NCBI GenBank assembly: GCA_029265905.1
Contig: JAJUGR010000001.1
Location: 176,118 to 226,276, forward strand
Length of the DNA stretch: 50,159 nucleotides
Direction: 5' to 3'
Source of the DNA: Sporomusaceae bacterium
Lineage (GTDB): Bacteria > Bacillota > Negativicutes > Acidaminococcales > JAJUGR01
Made by a program: the position numbers and the translations under genes. The notes beneath the pieces are model-generated. The model was not told where the DNA came from. It ran no database searches and worked only from the letters and a program-made list of their open reading frames with translations. How positions within the stretch are numbered: position 1 is the first letter of the stretch; each line of letters opens with the position of its first letter. Shown in pieces: positions 36,625 to 44,704 of the stretch.

Positions 36625-36894
36625 CAATAGCGATGAGCAAGAAGAGTAGGCATGAATTTGTCCTGTACAGCGAGCTGGTGACCGGGCGACCGGAGGTGTG
36701 ATGACCAGCCAGGAGAACGTGTTGAATGGCCTTGCGAGCTGCCTGCTGAACTTAACAGTAAGCGGGGCCGGTTGTCACCGTTACGCGACTAGGATATCGG
36801 ATTGATTCCCGTATCTGAACAAGAGAAAGCTTGGCTTTCAAAACAGGGTGGCACCGCGAGACATCTCGCCCCTTACGGGGAGAGGTGTTTTTTT
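36625..36894 (+). ncRNA. T-box leader, tRNA-Trp responsive
   Basis: The stem I region has GATGAGCAAGAAGAGTAG at its 5' side and GAATGGCC on its 3' side, where TGG (36727-36729) is the probable specifier codon for tryptophan. The conserved T-box AGGGTGGCACCGCG lies at 36845-36858. A terminator hairpin follows (36861-36872 with 36877-36888, then seven T). Uncharged tRNA-Trp would stabilise the antiterminator and allow transcription of the trp genes. The specifier position was set by eye from family patterns. Confidence 0.9.
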
Positions 36895-36936
36895 ATTTAT
36901 CGCGGCGGCATTCTGCGACAGAAAGCGGCTTGAATT

Positions 36937-36988
36937 AGGGTGGCACCACGAGACGTCTCGTCCCTTGCTAGGGAGAGGCGTCTTTTTT
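36937..36988 (+). promoter_or_regulatory. Second T-box antiterminator/terminator half, without its own stem I
   Basis: AGGGTGGCACCACG (36937-36950) repeats the T-box sequence, and a second terminator follows: AGACGTCTCGTCCC with GGGAGAGGCGTCT, then seven T. Only about 40 bases separate it from the first terminator, too few for a second stem I and specifier. It looks like a duplication of the 3' half of the leader. Confidence 0.8.
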
Positions 36989-37033
36989 TGTTGGCGGAAA
37001 AAAATAGCGTGATAGGCGAGGGAGGAAAAAACA

Positions 37034-38071
37034 ATGCGTGAGTGCTTGGAAAAAGTGGTAGCGGGAGAAAACCTGACGCGGGAGCAAGCCAGTGCGGCTA
37101 TGCGGGTGATGATGTCAGGCGAGGCTAGCGAATCGCAGGTGGGTGCGTTCCTCACCGCCTTGAAAATAAAGGGCGAGACGAGCGAGGAGCTGGCCGGCAT
37201 GGCGGAAACGATGCGCGCGTTTGCCGTTCCGGTAGTGACGAAGACCGGCGCGCCGCTGCTCGATACGTGCGGCACTGGCGGCGACGGGAAGAGGACGTTC
37301 AATATTTCCACGACGGTTGCCTTTGTCGTAGCCGGGGCCGGCGTGCGGGTGGCGAAACACGGCAACCGCGGGGTGTCGAGCGCTTCCGGCAGTGCCGACG
37401 TACTAGAGAACCTGGGGGTAAAGGTGGATCTCCCGGCGGAAGTTGTGGCCCGCTCAATCGATACAATCGGCATCGGCTTTCTGTACGCGCCCTCCTTCCA
37501 CACGGCGATGCGCTATGTTGCCAAGCCGCGCCGGGAACTGGCGATGCGGACCGTGTTCAATGTACTGGGACCGCTGGCCAATCCGGCCGGCGCCGACTGC
37601 CAACTGCTCGGCGTCTATGAGCGGCCGCTGGTCGAAAAGGTGGCGAACACGCTGGCGGTCCTGGGCGGCGTCAAGCGGGCCATGGTCGTTTGTTCCGGCG
37701 ACGGCATGGATGAACTCTCCTTGTTCGCGCCAAACTATGTAGCGCATGTCAAGGATGGCCAGGTGGCCTACGAAGTGATTGAAGCTCGGGACTACGGACT
37801 GGATGATTGCGATGCGGCGGCGCTTTTGGCTAATAGCGCGGAGGAGAGCGCCGCTTGCGTGCTGGGCGTGCTGCGGGGTGAGGGCGGCGCCCGGCGGAAG
37901 ATGGTGCTGTTGAATGCGGCGGCGGCCTTGCTGGTGTACGGACGGGTCGCTACCCTGGCGGAGGGGGTTGAGCTGGCGAAACAGAGCATCGACAGCGGCG
38001 CCGCTCTTGCCAAACTGACCCAACTAAAGGCGTTTACGCAACGCGAAGCGGGGGATATGCTTGCTTGTTAA
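37034..38071 (+). CDS. trpD: Anthranilate phosphoribosyltransferase
   Basis: A 345-residue cytosolic enzyme joining anthranilate to PRPP, the second step to tryptophan. The PRPP loop is DTCGTGGDGKRTFNIST (about residue 77), KHGNRGVSSASGSADVLE follows, and the Mg/PRPP GMDELS motif lies near 226. Length is normal, and it is not fused to TrpG. First gene of the operon directly behind the T-box; SD GGGAGG before ATG 37034. It overlaps trpF by 11 bases. Confidence 0.95.
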   Translation: MRECLEKVVAGENLTREQASAAMRVMMSGEASESQVGAFLTALKIKGETSEELAGMAETMRAFAVPVVTKTGAPLLDTCGTGGDGKRTFNISTTVAFVVAGAGVRVAKHGNRGVSSASGSADVLENLGVKVDLPAEVVARSIDTIGIGFLYAPSFHTAMRYVAKPRRELAMRTVFNVLGPLANPAGADCQLLGVYERPLVEKVANTLAVLGGVKRAMVVCSGDGMDELSLFAPNYVAHVKDGQVAYEVIEARDYGLDDCDAAALLANSAEESAACVLGVLRGEGGARRKMVLLNAAAALLVYGRVATLAEGVELAKQSIDSGAALAKLTQLKAFTQREAGDMLAC

Positions 38072-38660
38072 AATATGCGGTCTGAAAACAATTGCGCAGG
38101 CAATCGCCGCGGAGGAAAGCGGCGCTGATTATGTCGGTTTTATCATGGCGCCCGGCCGCCGGCAGATCGCGCCGGATGCCGCCCGCCGCATCTGCCGCCA
38201 GGTAAAACGGGTTGACCGCGTGGGCGTATTTGTCGACGCGCCGCTGGCGGCAGTGAAAGAACTCGCCGCCTACTGCGGCTTTGACCGCGTCCAGCTGCAT
38301 GGGCGGGAGTCGGCCGATTACTGCGAGGCGATCGGTATCCCCTACATCAAGTCTTTCGTGGTTGACAAGCAGCTGCCGGCTGAAGCCGCGCTGGCGCAAT
38401 ACAAAAACGGGCTTTTTCTGGTGGACAGCGGCAGCGGCAGCGGGGTTCCCTTTGACTGGCAGGCCTGCGCGGCGTTGCCGGAAGCGCTGCGGATGAGCAG
38501 CATGTTGCTGGCCGGCGGGCTGCAGGCGGAAAACGTGCAGGCGGCCATACGGACGGCCAAGCCGCTTGGCGTGGACGTGTCGAGCGGCGTAGAAACAAAC
38601 GGCGAAAAGGATTTGGACAAAATCGCCGCGTTTATTCGGACGGTGCGGCAAGGAGGATAA
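38061..38660 (+). CDS. trpF: Phosphoribosylanthranilate isomerase
   Basis: A 199-residue TIM-barrel enzyme for the third committed step of tryptophan synthesis. KICGLKT holds the catalytic cysteine, and DRVQLHGRES (with catalytic Asp of the family in the DSGSGSGVPFDW segment), LAGGLQAENV and DVSSGVETNGEKD are visible. It starts with TTG 38061 inside trpD, behind GCGGGGG. The C-terminal motif SSGVE-x2-G-x-KD is diagnostic. Confidence 0.94.
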   Translation: MLVKICGLKTIAQAIAAEESGADYVGFIMAPGRRQIAPDAARRICRQVKRVDRVGVFVDAPLAAVKELAAYCGFDRVQLHGRESADYCEAIGIPYIKSFVVDKQLPAEAALAQYKNGLFLVDSGSGSGVPFDWQACAALPEALRMSSMLLAGGLQAENVQAAIRTAKPLGVDVSSGVETNGEKDLDKIAAFIRTVRQGG

Positions 38661-38663
38661 ATC

Positions 38664-39443
38664 ATGTTGCAACAAATTGTAGCGGAAAAAAGGGCGGAGG
38701 TCGCGCGGCAGCAGGCTGCCGCGCCCGAACAGTCGCTGGCGGTCGTGCCGAACCAGCAGCCGTTTCGGCTGCAGCGGCGCTTGCGGCAAAATCCCTGGTC
38801 GCTGATCGCGGAGTGCAAGCTGGCGTCGCCCAGCCGGGGCGTGCTGCCCGGCAACAAGAGCGTGACGGAACTGGCCTCGCTTTATGAGGCGAACGGGGCG
38901 GCGGCGCTGTCGGTGCTGACCGACAAGCACTTTAACGGCTCCCTGGCGCATTTGCTGGCGGTAAGGCGCCAGACAAGCCTGCCGCTGTTGCGCAAGGACT
39001 TCGTGGTGGACCGGTATCAGATCGTTGAGAGCGCCGCCGCCGGGGCGGATGTGATCTTGCTCATTGCCGCCGTGCTCGAGCAAAAAACGCTGGGCGATTA
39101 TTTGGCGCTGGCGGCTTCCTACGGCCTGGATGCGATTGTCGAGGTGCACACAGAGCAGGAACTAAAGCGGGTCGCGCTCTTGAAGCCGCCGATTATCGGC
39201 ATCAACAATCGCGACTTGAATACGTTTAAGACGGATGTGGAACAGACCGCGCGCCTCCTGCCGCTCTGTCCGCCGGATACGCTGGTGATTAGCGAAAGCG
39301 GCTTGTTTGAGGCAAAGCAGGCCGAACGGCTGCGAACGCTCGGCGTGCGGGGCTGCCTGGTCGGGGAAGGGCTGGTAACGGCGCCGGATGTCGGGGCAAA
39401 AGTCCGGCAACTGGCCTTGACGGATACCTTGAAAGTGAAATGA
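38664..39443 (+). CDS. trpC: Indole-3-glycerol phosphate synthase
   Basis: A 259-residue TIM-barrel enzyme closing the indole ring. The motifs [14 protein letters not shown] (catalytic Glu and Lys region), [27 protein letters not shown] and VISESGLF are all present. SD AAGGAGG precedes ATG 38664. Separate from trpF, unlike the fused E. coli enzyme. Confidence 0.95.
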   Translation: MLQQIVAEKRAEVARQQAAAPEQSLAVVPNQQPFRLQRRLRQNPWSLIAECKLASPSRGVLPGNKSVTELASLYEANGAAALSVLTDKHFNGSLAHLLAVRRQTSLPLLRKDFVVDRYQIVESAAAGADVILLIAAVLEQKTLGDYLALAASYGLDAIVEVHTEQELKRVALLKPPIIGINNRDLNTFKTDVEQTARLLPLCPPDTLVISESGLFEAKQAERLRTLGVRGCLVGEGLVTAPDVGAKVRQLALTDTLKVK

Positions 39444-39459
39444 AAGGTGGAGAAAACCT

Positions 39460-40638
39460 GTGAAAAATAGAGGACGTTACGGTAAATTTGGCGGCCAATA
39501 CGTGCCGGAAACGGTGATGCCGGCGCTGGCCGAACTGACGGCCGCTTATGAAGCGGCGCTGGCGAGCGAAAGCTTCCAGCGGGAACTGAAAGAATACCTG
39601 GAGGAATATGCCGGCCGCCCGACGCGCTTATATGAAGCAAAGCGCCTGAGCGCCCATTACGGACGCGCCCGCATCTTCCTGAAGCGGGAGGATCTGCTCC
39701 ACACCGGCGCGCATAAAATCAACAACGCTATCGGGCAAGCCCTGCTGGCGTTGCGGATGGGCAAAAAGCGGATTGTTGCGGAGACCGGCGCCGGACAGCA
39801 CGGCGTTGCCTGCGCTACGGTTTGCGCCCTGTTTGGCCTGGAATGCCGGGTGTATATGGGCGAGGAAGACATGGCCCGCCAGGCGCTGAACGTGTTCCGG
39901 ATGCGTTTATTGGGTGCGGAGGTCGTCGGCGTAACGAGCGGAACGAAAACCTTGAAGGATGCGACCAATGAGGCGCTGCGCTACTGGGTCGCCAATATTC
40001 GCGACACCCACTACATTATCGGCTCGGCCGTCGGGCCGCACCCGTACCCGGCCATCGTGCGGGACTTTCAGTCGGTGATTGGCCTGGAAACAATGGAGCA
40101 GGCCGCCGAAAAAATCGGCCGGCTCGATTACCTGGTCGCCTGCGTCGGCGGCGGCAGCAACGCGATCGGCCTGTTCCACCCGTTCCGCAATCGGCCCGAG
40201 GTGAAAAAAATCGGCGTTGAGGCGGCCGGCCTGGGCGTTGACACGGAACAGCACGCCGCCACCTTGACCAAAGGGCGGGCCGGGGTCTTGCACGGCGCGC
40301 TCAGCATGCTGCTGCAGGATAAGGACGGCCAGGTGCTGCCGGCCCATTCCATTTCCGCCGGCTTGGATTATCCGGGTGTTGGTCCGGAGCATGCTCACTT
40401 CCGGGAGTCGGGCATCGTGCAGTATGCCGCCGTAACCGACGCGCAGGCCTTGCAGGCGCTGTCGCTGCTGTCCCGGACGGAAGGCATTTTGCCGGCGCTG
40501 GAAAGCTCGCACGCTTTGGCTTACCTGGAAGAACTCATGCCGAACACGCGGCCGGGCGAAGTGGTGGTTGTCTGCCTGTCCGGCCGCGGCGATAAAGATG
40601 TGCCGTCAGTGATTGAGACCATGGGAGGGATGAACTGA
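39460..40638 (+). CDS. trpB: Tryptophan synthase beta chain
   Basis: A 392-residue PLP enzyme of the TrpB1 type, joining indole and serine. The PLP lysine lies in [13 protein letters not shown] (about residue 86), the glutamate in [11 protein letters not shown] (about 108), and the phosphate-binding loop is VGGGSNAIG (about 230). [13 protein letters not shown] at the N-terminus is typical. It starts with GTG 39460 behind AAAGGTGGAG. Its stop overlaps the trpA ATG by one base, which fits the tight alpha/beta complex. Confidence 0.96.
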   Translation: MKNRGRYGKFGGQYVPETVMPALAELTAAYEAALASESFQRELKEYLEEYAGRPTRLYEAKRLSAHYGRARIFLKREDLLHTGAHKINNAIGQALLALRMGKKRIVAETGAGQHGVACATVCALFGLECRVYMGEEDMARQALNVFRMRLLGAEVVGVTSGTKTLKDATNEALRYWVANIRDTHYIIGSAVGPHPYPAIVRDFQSVIGLETMEQAAEKIGRLDYLVACVGGGSNAIGLFHPFRNRPEVKKIGVEAAGLGVDTEQHAATLTKGRAGVLHGALSMLLQDKDGQVLPAHSISAGLDYPGVGPEHAHFRESGIVQYAAVTDAQALQALSLLSRTEGILPALESSHALAYLEELMPNTRPGEVVVVCLSGRGDKDVPSVIETMGGMN

Positions 40639-41432
40639 TGTCGACAATTGCCGAGCTGTTTGCCGCCCGCCGGGCGCAAGCGAAAAAAGCGCTGATTGTA
40701 TATTTGACGGCCAACTACCCGGATCCGCAGACTTGCCGCCAGCTTGTTCTTGAACTGGCCGAGGCCGGCGTTGACTTGTTTGAAATCGGACTGCCGTTCT
40801 CTGATCCCATGGCCGACGGGCCGGTCATTCAGGCTTCGTCAACCGCAGCCTTGGCGGCCGGGGTGACGACGGACAGCGTGCTGGAGCTGGTGTCAGACTT
40901 GCGCCGCGCGGTTAAGCAGCCGCTGGCGGTCATGACGTACTACAACCCGGTGCTGCAAGCGGGTCTGGAGAGTTTTGCCGAGCGCTTGGCCGCCGCCGGC
41001 GGGGATGCGCTCTTGGTTCCCGATTTGCCGATGGAAGAAAGCTATGAGCTTGACGCCATCTGCCGGGAAAAACAGCTTGACCTCATTCGCTTTTTGGCGC
41101 CGACGACGACGCCTGAGCGGATGATGAATATTTGCGACGGCGCGACGGGCTTTATTTACTGCGTCGCGCACGCCGGCGTAACCGGCAGCAGCCAGCCCGT
41201 GAAAAATGAGGGGCCGATGATCGTTGCGGCGGCGCAAAAGATAACCAAGACACCGCTGGCAATCGGGTTTGGCATCAGCGGACCGGAGGCCGCCGCGCAA
41301 GCCGCCGCGCAAGCTGATGCGGTGATCGTAGGCAGCGCCGTGCTGGAAAAACTCAAATGCGAAGGCGTGGCGGGAACGATGCGCTTTGTGGCGAGCATCC
41401 GCCAGGCGATGGACAAAGGAGTGGGAGCATGA
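40638..41432 (+). CDS. trpA: Tryptophan synthase alpha chain
   Basis: A 264-residue TIM-barrel subunit cleaving indole-3-glycerol phosphate to indole for TrpB. Catalytic Glu (FEIGLPFSDPMADGPVIQ) and Asp (VPDLPMEES) are visible, with the phosphate loop GFGISGPE near 210. Four-base overlap with trpE (ATGA) couples translation. Confidence 0.95.
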   Translation: MSTIAELFAARRAQAKKALIVYLTANYPDPQTCRQLVLELAEAGVDLFEIGLPFSDPMADGPVIQASSTAALAAGVTTDSVLELVSDLRRAVKQPLAVMTYYNPVLQAGLESFAERLAAAGGDALLVPDLPMEESYELDAICREKQLDLIRFLAPTTTPERMMNICDGATGFIYCVAHAGVTGSSQPVKNEGPMIVAAAQKITKTPLAIGFGISGPEAAAQAAAQADAVIVGSAVLEKLKCEGVAGTMRFVASIRQAMDKGVGA

Positions 41433-42895
41433 AAGCGTTGTCGCCGGCAAAAGAAGCGTTTATTGATTTGGCAGCGGCCGGCTACAACCTGATTCCCGTT
41501 CACAAAGCGGTTCCGGTTGGCGGCGTTGTCGTCGAAACCATGTTTGGGCGCCTGTCGCGCGCGGGACACGGCTTTTTGCTGGAGGGCAATGCCTTCGGCG
41601 AGGAGACGGGCGGACGGGTGGTAATCGGGTTTGACCCGCTGGTGCGCCTGTCGCTGTTTCCAACGGCGGCGGAGCTGAAGGTCGGGCCCCGGCGGCGTCG
41701 GCTGGACGGCAAGCCGCTGGCGGTCCTGCAGCAGGCGCTGGACGTTATCCGCTGTCCCGAGCAGCCGCCGGAAATGGCGGTGGCCGGCGCGCTGTTCGGC
41801 TACCTGGACTACGACGCCGTAGCCACCTTTGAGCGCGTCAGGGGCGTCACGCTGCCGGAGGACCACTTGCTCGGCGAGTGGCTGTTGTGCCGCAGCCTGG
41901 TCTTTTATGCGCCAGGCGCGCAGCAGGCGACCATTGTTTGCCAAGTGCCGGTCACAGAAAAACGCCAGGCTGCGACTGCTTATGAGGCGGCAGCCAAAAG
42001 CGTGCGCCGGATTGCCGCGCTCTTGGCCAGCGGCGAGGAAGCGCCCCTGCAGGGCGAACCGGTCTCGTTTGCGGTTGCCCAGGGTGAGGCGGCGCGGGCG
42101 CGGTACACGCAAACCGTCAGGGCGGCGAAAGAGCATATCAAAGCCGGCGATGCGTTTCAAATCGTTTTGTCCCATCCCTTCACCTGTCCGGCCGGAACAA
42201 CCTCGCCGCTGTTTCGCTACCGGCAACTGAAAAAAAGCAATCCTTCACCCTATATGTTTTATTTCTCCAGCGCAGTCAGGACGCTGTTAGGCACGTCGCC
42301 GGAAATGCTGGTTAAAGCGCGCGGCAACCGGGTCTACAGCCGGCCGATTGCCGGCACGCGGCGGCGCAGCGCTGATCCGGTTGAGGACCGGGCGGCCGAA
42401 GCGTCCCTGCTGGCGGACGAAAAGGAACGGGCCGAGCACGCCATGCTGGTTGACCTGAGCCGCAATGACCTGGGGCGGATTGCCGTGCCCGGCACGGTTG
42501 CGGTGCATGACATCATGCGGGTCGAACGGTTTGCCCGGGTCATGCATATGGTCTCCGATGTGGTGGCCGAACGGGAGGCGGACACGTCCGCGACGGCAGT
42601 GCTGGCCGCTTGCTTTCCCGCTGGAACCGTAAGCGGCGCGCCGAAGGTACGGGCGATGGAGATCATCCATGAGTTGGAGCAGGATTTCAGGGGTCCCTAC
42701 GCCGGTGCCTTCGGCTGGTTGGGGGCCCGGGGCGATTTGGATCTGTGCATCGCCATCCGCACCGCCTACCAGGAAGGAGACGTCCTGTGCGTGCGGGCCG
42801 GCGCCGGCATTGTGGCGGATTCCGATCCGGACAAAGAGTATGACGAAATTCAGGCCAAAGCAGCGGCGTTGTTTGCGGCCTTGGAGGCGAAATAG
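41429..42895 (+). CDS. trpE: Anthranilate synthase component I
   Basis: A 488-residue chorismate-using enzyme. The signature SRPIAGTRRR (about residue 304) has Ala where PabB has the catalytic Lys (PIKGT), so it is TrpE and not PabB. Further motifs: DAFQIVLSHPF, LLGTSPEMLVK, HAMLVDLSRNDLGR, FPAGTVSGAPKVRAM and RAGAGIVADSDP. In the tryptophan-binding region the usual LLES reads LLEG (about residue 52). It lies at the end of the trp operon, after trpA, and not at the head. Start is ATG 41429 behind GGAGTGGGAG; earlier in-frame starts lie inside trpA. Confidence 0.92.
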   Translation: MKALSPAKEAFIDLAAAGYNLIPVHKAVPVGGVVVETMFGRLSRAGHGFLLEGNAFGEETGGRVVIGFDPLVRLSLFPTAAELKVGPRRRRLDGKPLAVLQQALDVIRCPEQPPEMAVAGALFGYLDYDAVATFERVRGVTLPEDHLLGEWLLCRSLVFYAPGAQQATIVCQVPVTEKRQAATAYEAAAKSVRRIAALLASGEEAPLQGEPVSFAVAQGEAARARYTQTVRAAKEHIKAGDAFQIVLSHPFTCPAGTTSPLFRYRQLKKSNPSPYMFYFSSAVRTLLGTSPEMLVKARGNRVYSRPIAGTRRRSADPVEDRAAEASLLADEKERAEHAMLVDLSRNDLGRIAVPGTVAVHDIMRVERFARVMHMVSDVVAEREADTSATAVLAACFPAGTVSGAPKVRAMEIIHELEQDFRGPYAGAFGWLGARGDLDLCIAIRTAYQEGDVLCVRAGAGIVADSDPDKEYDEIQAKAAALFAALEAK

Positions 42896-42896
42896 G

Positions 42897-43472
42897 ATGA
42901 TTTTGCTGATCGATAACTACGACTCGTTTACCTATAATTTATATCAGCTGATGCGTCAGCTCGGCCAGGCGGTCGAGGTGCGCCGCAACGACCAGGTTAC
43001 CCTGGCGGAAATCGGGAGCGGCCGTTATGACATGATCGTCCTCTCCCCCGGCCCCGGCACGCCGGATGACGCCGGCATCTCCTGCCAGGTGGTGGAGCGG
43101 TTCGCCGGCAAGCTGCCGATCCTTGGCATTTGCCTCGGCCATCAGGTTATCGGCCAGGTGTTCGGCGGCCGCGTTGTGCGCGCCCCTGAACCATGCCACG
43201 GCAAAATCGGCAGGATCGAGCACGACGGCGGGAATCTGTTTGCCGGCCTGCCGCAGCCTTTTCAAGCCGGCCGCTATCACTCGCTGGTGGTTGATGCCTC
43301 GTCGCTGCCGGACTGCCTGGAGGTGACCGCCCACAACGAAGCGGGGCTGATCATGGGCCTGCGCCACAAGAAATATCCCGTTTTTGGCCTGCAGTTTCAT
43401 CCGGAATCGATTTTGACGCCGGACGGGGCCAAGCTGCTTGACAACTTTTTTGCCCTGGCCGCCGCAGCCTGA
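42897..43472 (+). CDS. trpG: Anthranilate synthase component II (glutamine amidotransferase)
   Basis: A 191-residue class I glutamine amidotransferase supplying ammonia to TrpE. The triad is visible: Cys in GICLGHQ (about residue 79), His and Glu in LQFHPESI (about 168). The N-terminus ILLIDNYDSFTYNLYQ and SPGPGTPDDAG are typical of TrpG/PabA, and it may serve both pathways since no pabB is seen here. SD GGAGG ends ten bases before ATG 42897, one base after the trpE stop. Confidence 0.93.
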   Translation: MILLIDNYDSFTYNLYQLMRQLGQAVEVRRNDQVTLAEIGSGRYDMIVLSPGPGTPDDAGISCQVVERFAGKLPILGICLGHQVIGQVFGGRVVRAPEPCHGKIGRIEHDGGNLFAGLPQPFQAGRYHSLVVDASSLPDCLEVTAHNEAGLIMGLRHKKYPVFGLQFHPESILTPDGAKLLDNFFALAAAA

Positions 43473-43497
43473 TCCTTATGGCAAGGGAGCCCGCCTG

Positions 43498-43526
43498 TTT
43501 ACCGCGCCGCAACGGTATGATACACT
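43498..43526 (+). promoter_or_regulatory. Candidate promoter of the pterin/folate operon
   Basis: TTTACC (43498-43503), 17 bases, TACACT (43521-43526), in the 91-base gap after trpG. No terminator was seen after trpG, so read-through from trp is also possible. Confidence 0.5.
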
Positions 43527-43563
43527 AAATTCGATATCACAAAGGCGCGAGCGGGGGGATACC

Positions 43564-43932
43564 ATGATTTTAATAAAGGAATTTGAATTTGACGCTGCCC
43601 ACTATTTGCCGGCCTATCATGGCAAGTGTGAAAAATTGCATGGGCATACGTATAAGCTGGTTGTCAAACTGGAAGGACAACCTGATGCAGAAGGCATGAT
43701 CATGGACTTTTTAGTCCTAAAACGGATTGTCACGGAAAAAGTGCTGTCCGTTCTTGATCATGCCTGTTTGAATGATGTGCTGCCCCAGCCTTCGGCGGAA
43801 TACATCGCGATGTGGGTTTGGTCCCAGCTCGCTGACGAACTGCGGCGCGACAACGCGCGCTTATCCGCGGTCGAAGTGTGGGAGACAAAAACGAGCGGCG
43901 TGCTCTATCAGGGGGAACAGCACAATGCGTGA
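43564..43932 (+). CDS. 6-pyruvoyltetrahydropterin synthase family protein (QueD-like, candidate PTPS-III)
   Basis: A 122-residue T-fold enzyme. Zinc histidines are His13 (FDAAHYL), His26 and His28 (LHGHTY). The catalytic Cys22 is directly followed by Glu23 (GKCEKLHGH). QueD makes 6-carboxytetrahydropterin for queuosine; PTPS-III proteins, which have a glutamate replacing or accompanying the cysteine, instead make 6-hydroxymethyldihydropterin and bypass FolB. The operon holds folE2, folP and folK but no folB, which favours the folate role. Both roles from one protein are possible. SD GGGGGG before ATG 43564; overlaps folE2 by eight bases. Confidence 0.88.
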   Translation: MILIKEFEFDAAHYLPAYHGKCEKLHGHTYKLVVKLEGQPDAEGMIMDFLVLKRIVTEKVLSVLDHACLNDVLPQPSAEYIAMWVWSQLADELRRDNARLSAVEVWETKTSGVLYQGEQHNA

Positions 43933-44704
43933 CGTACAAGGCGATGCTGATTACCGTAAAATACCGATCAAGCAGGTTGGCATCAGGGAGTTGCGCTGGC
44001 CGGTCTTGCTAAAGGACAAAACACGCGGCGTGCAGCCGTCGGTGGCCAAGGTGTCCATGGCGGTTGATCTGCCCCACAACATTCGGGGCACCCATATGAG
44101 CCGGTTTGTCGAGAGCTTGCAGACCCTGGAGGCCATTTCCCCGGAATCGCTGGAACGGGTTCTCGATGCGCTCAAAGAGCGACTGGAGGCCCAAAAGGCC
44201 TTTTTGACCCTGCAGTTTCCTTATTTTATCGCCAAAGAGGCGCCCGTCAGCGGTCAGCGTTCGCTCTTAGACATCGAGTGCGTCTACCGGGCGCAAAAGG
44301 CGGATGCGATGCGGCTGCGCATGGAGGTGGCCGTGCCGATTCATACGCTGTGCCCGTGCTCAAAAGAAATCAGCGCCTATGGCGCCCATAACCAGCGGGC
44401 AACGGCGAAGGTCGAAGTTGAAACGAACGGCTTTGTTTGGATCGAAGAGCTCGTGCAGCTGGCGGAGACGGGCGGCAGCACGGCGATTTACCCCTTGCTG
44501 AAGCGGCCAGACGAAAAGTGGGTCACGGAAAAAGCGTTTGAAAATCCGCGCTTTGTCGAGGATGCCGCGCGGGAAATCGCAATCCGGCTGGAGTCGCATC
44601 CGCGCATTGCTTGGTATCGCGTCAGTGTGGACAGCATTGAGAGCATTCACAACCACAATGCGTTCGCCTGCATCGAAAAAGACTGGGAGGACGCGAAACC
44701 GTGA
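43925..44704 (+). CDS. folE2: GTP cyclohydrolase I type B
   Basis: A 259-residue FolE2/GCYH-IB enzyme converting GTP to dihydroneopterin triphosphate, the common entry to folate and queuosine. Visible motifs: VGIRELRWPV, SMAVDLPHNIRGTHMSRFVE, the cysteine in LCPCSKEISAYGAHNQR (metal-binding), and DSIESIHNHNAFA at the end. This form does not strictly need zinc and often replaces FolE. Start ATG 43925 (MRDVQGDADYRK) lies inside the end of the PTPS gene behind AGGGGG. Its stop overlaps folP by four bases. Confidence 0.94.
   Translation: MRDVQGDADYRKIPIKQVGIRELRWPVLLKDKTRGVQPSVAKVSMAVDLPHNIRGTHMSRFVESLQTLEAISPESLERVLDALKERLEAQKAFLTLQFPYFIAKEAPVSGQRSLLDIECVYRAQKADAMRLRMEVAVPIHTLCPCSKEISAYGAHNQRATAKVEVETNGFVWIEELVQLAETGGSTAIYPLLKRPDEKWVTEKAFENPRFVEDAAREIAIRLESHPRIAWYRVSVDSIESIHNHNAFACIEKDWEDAKP

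Noticed and set aside
36900-36988. A second complete T-box riboswitch
   Set aside because: Only about 40 bases lie between the first terminator and the second T-box sequence, which is too short for stem I and a specifier.
41429-42895. PabB (aminodeoxychorismate synthase) as the identity of the trpE gene, given the folate neighbours
   Set aside because: The chorismate-site motif is PIAGT, the anthranilate synthase form, not the PIKGT of PabB, and the gene is coupled to trpA.
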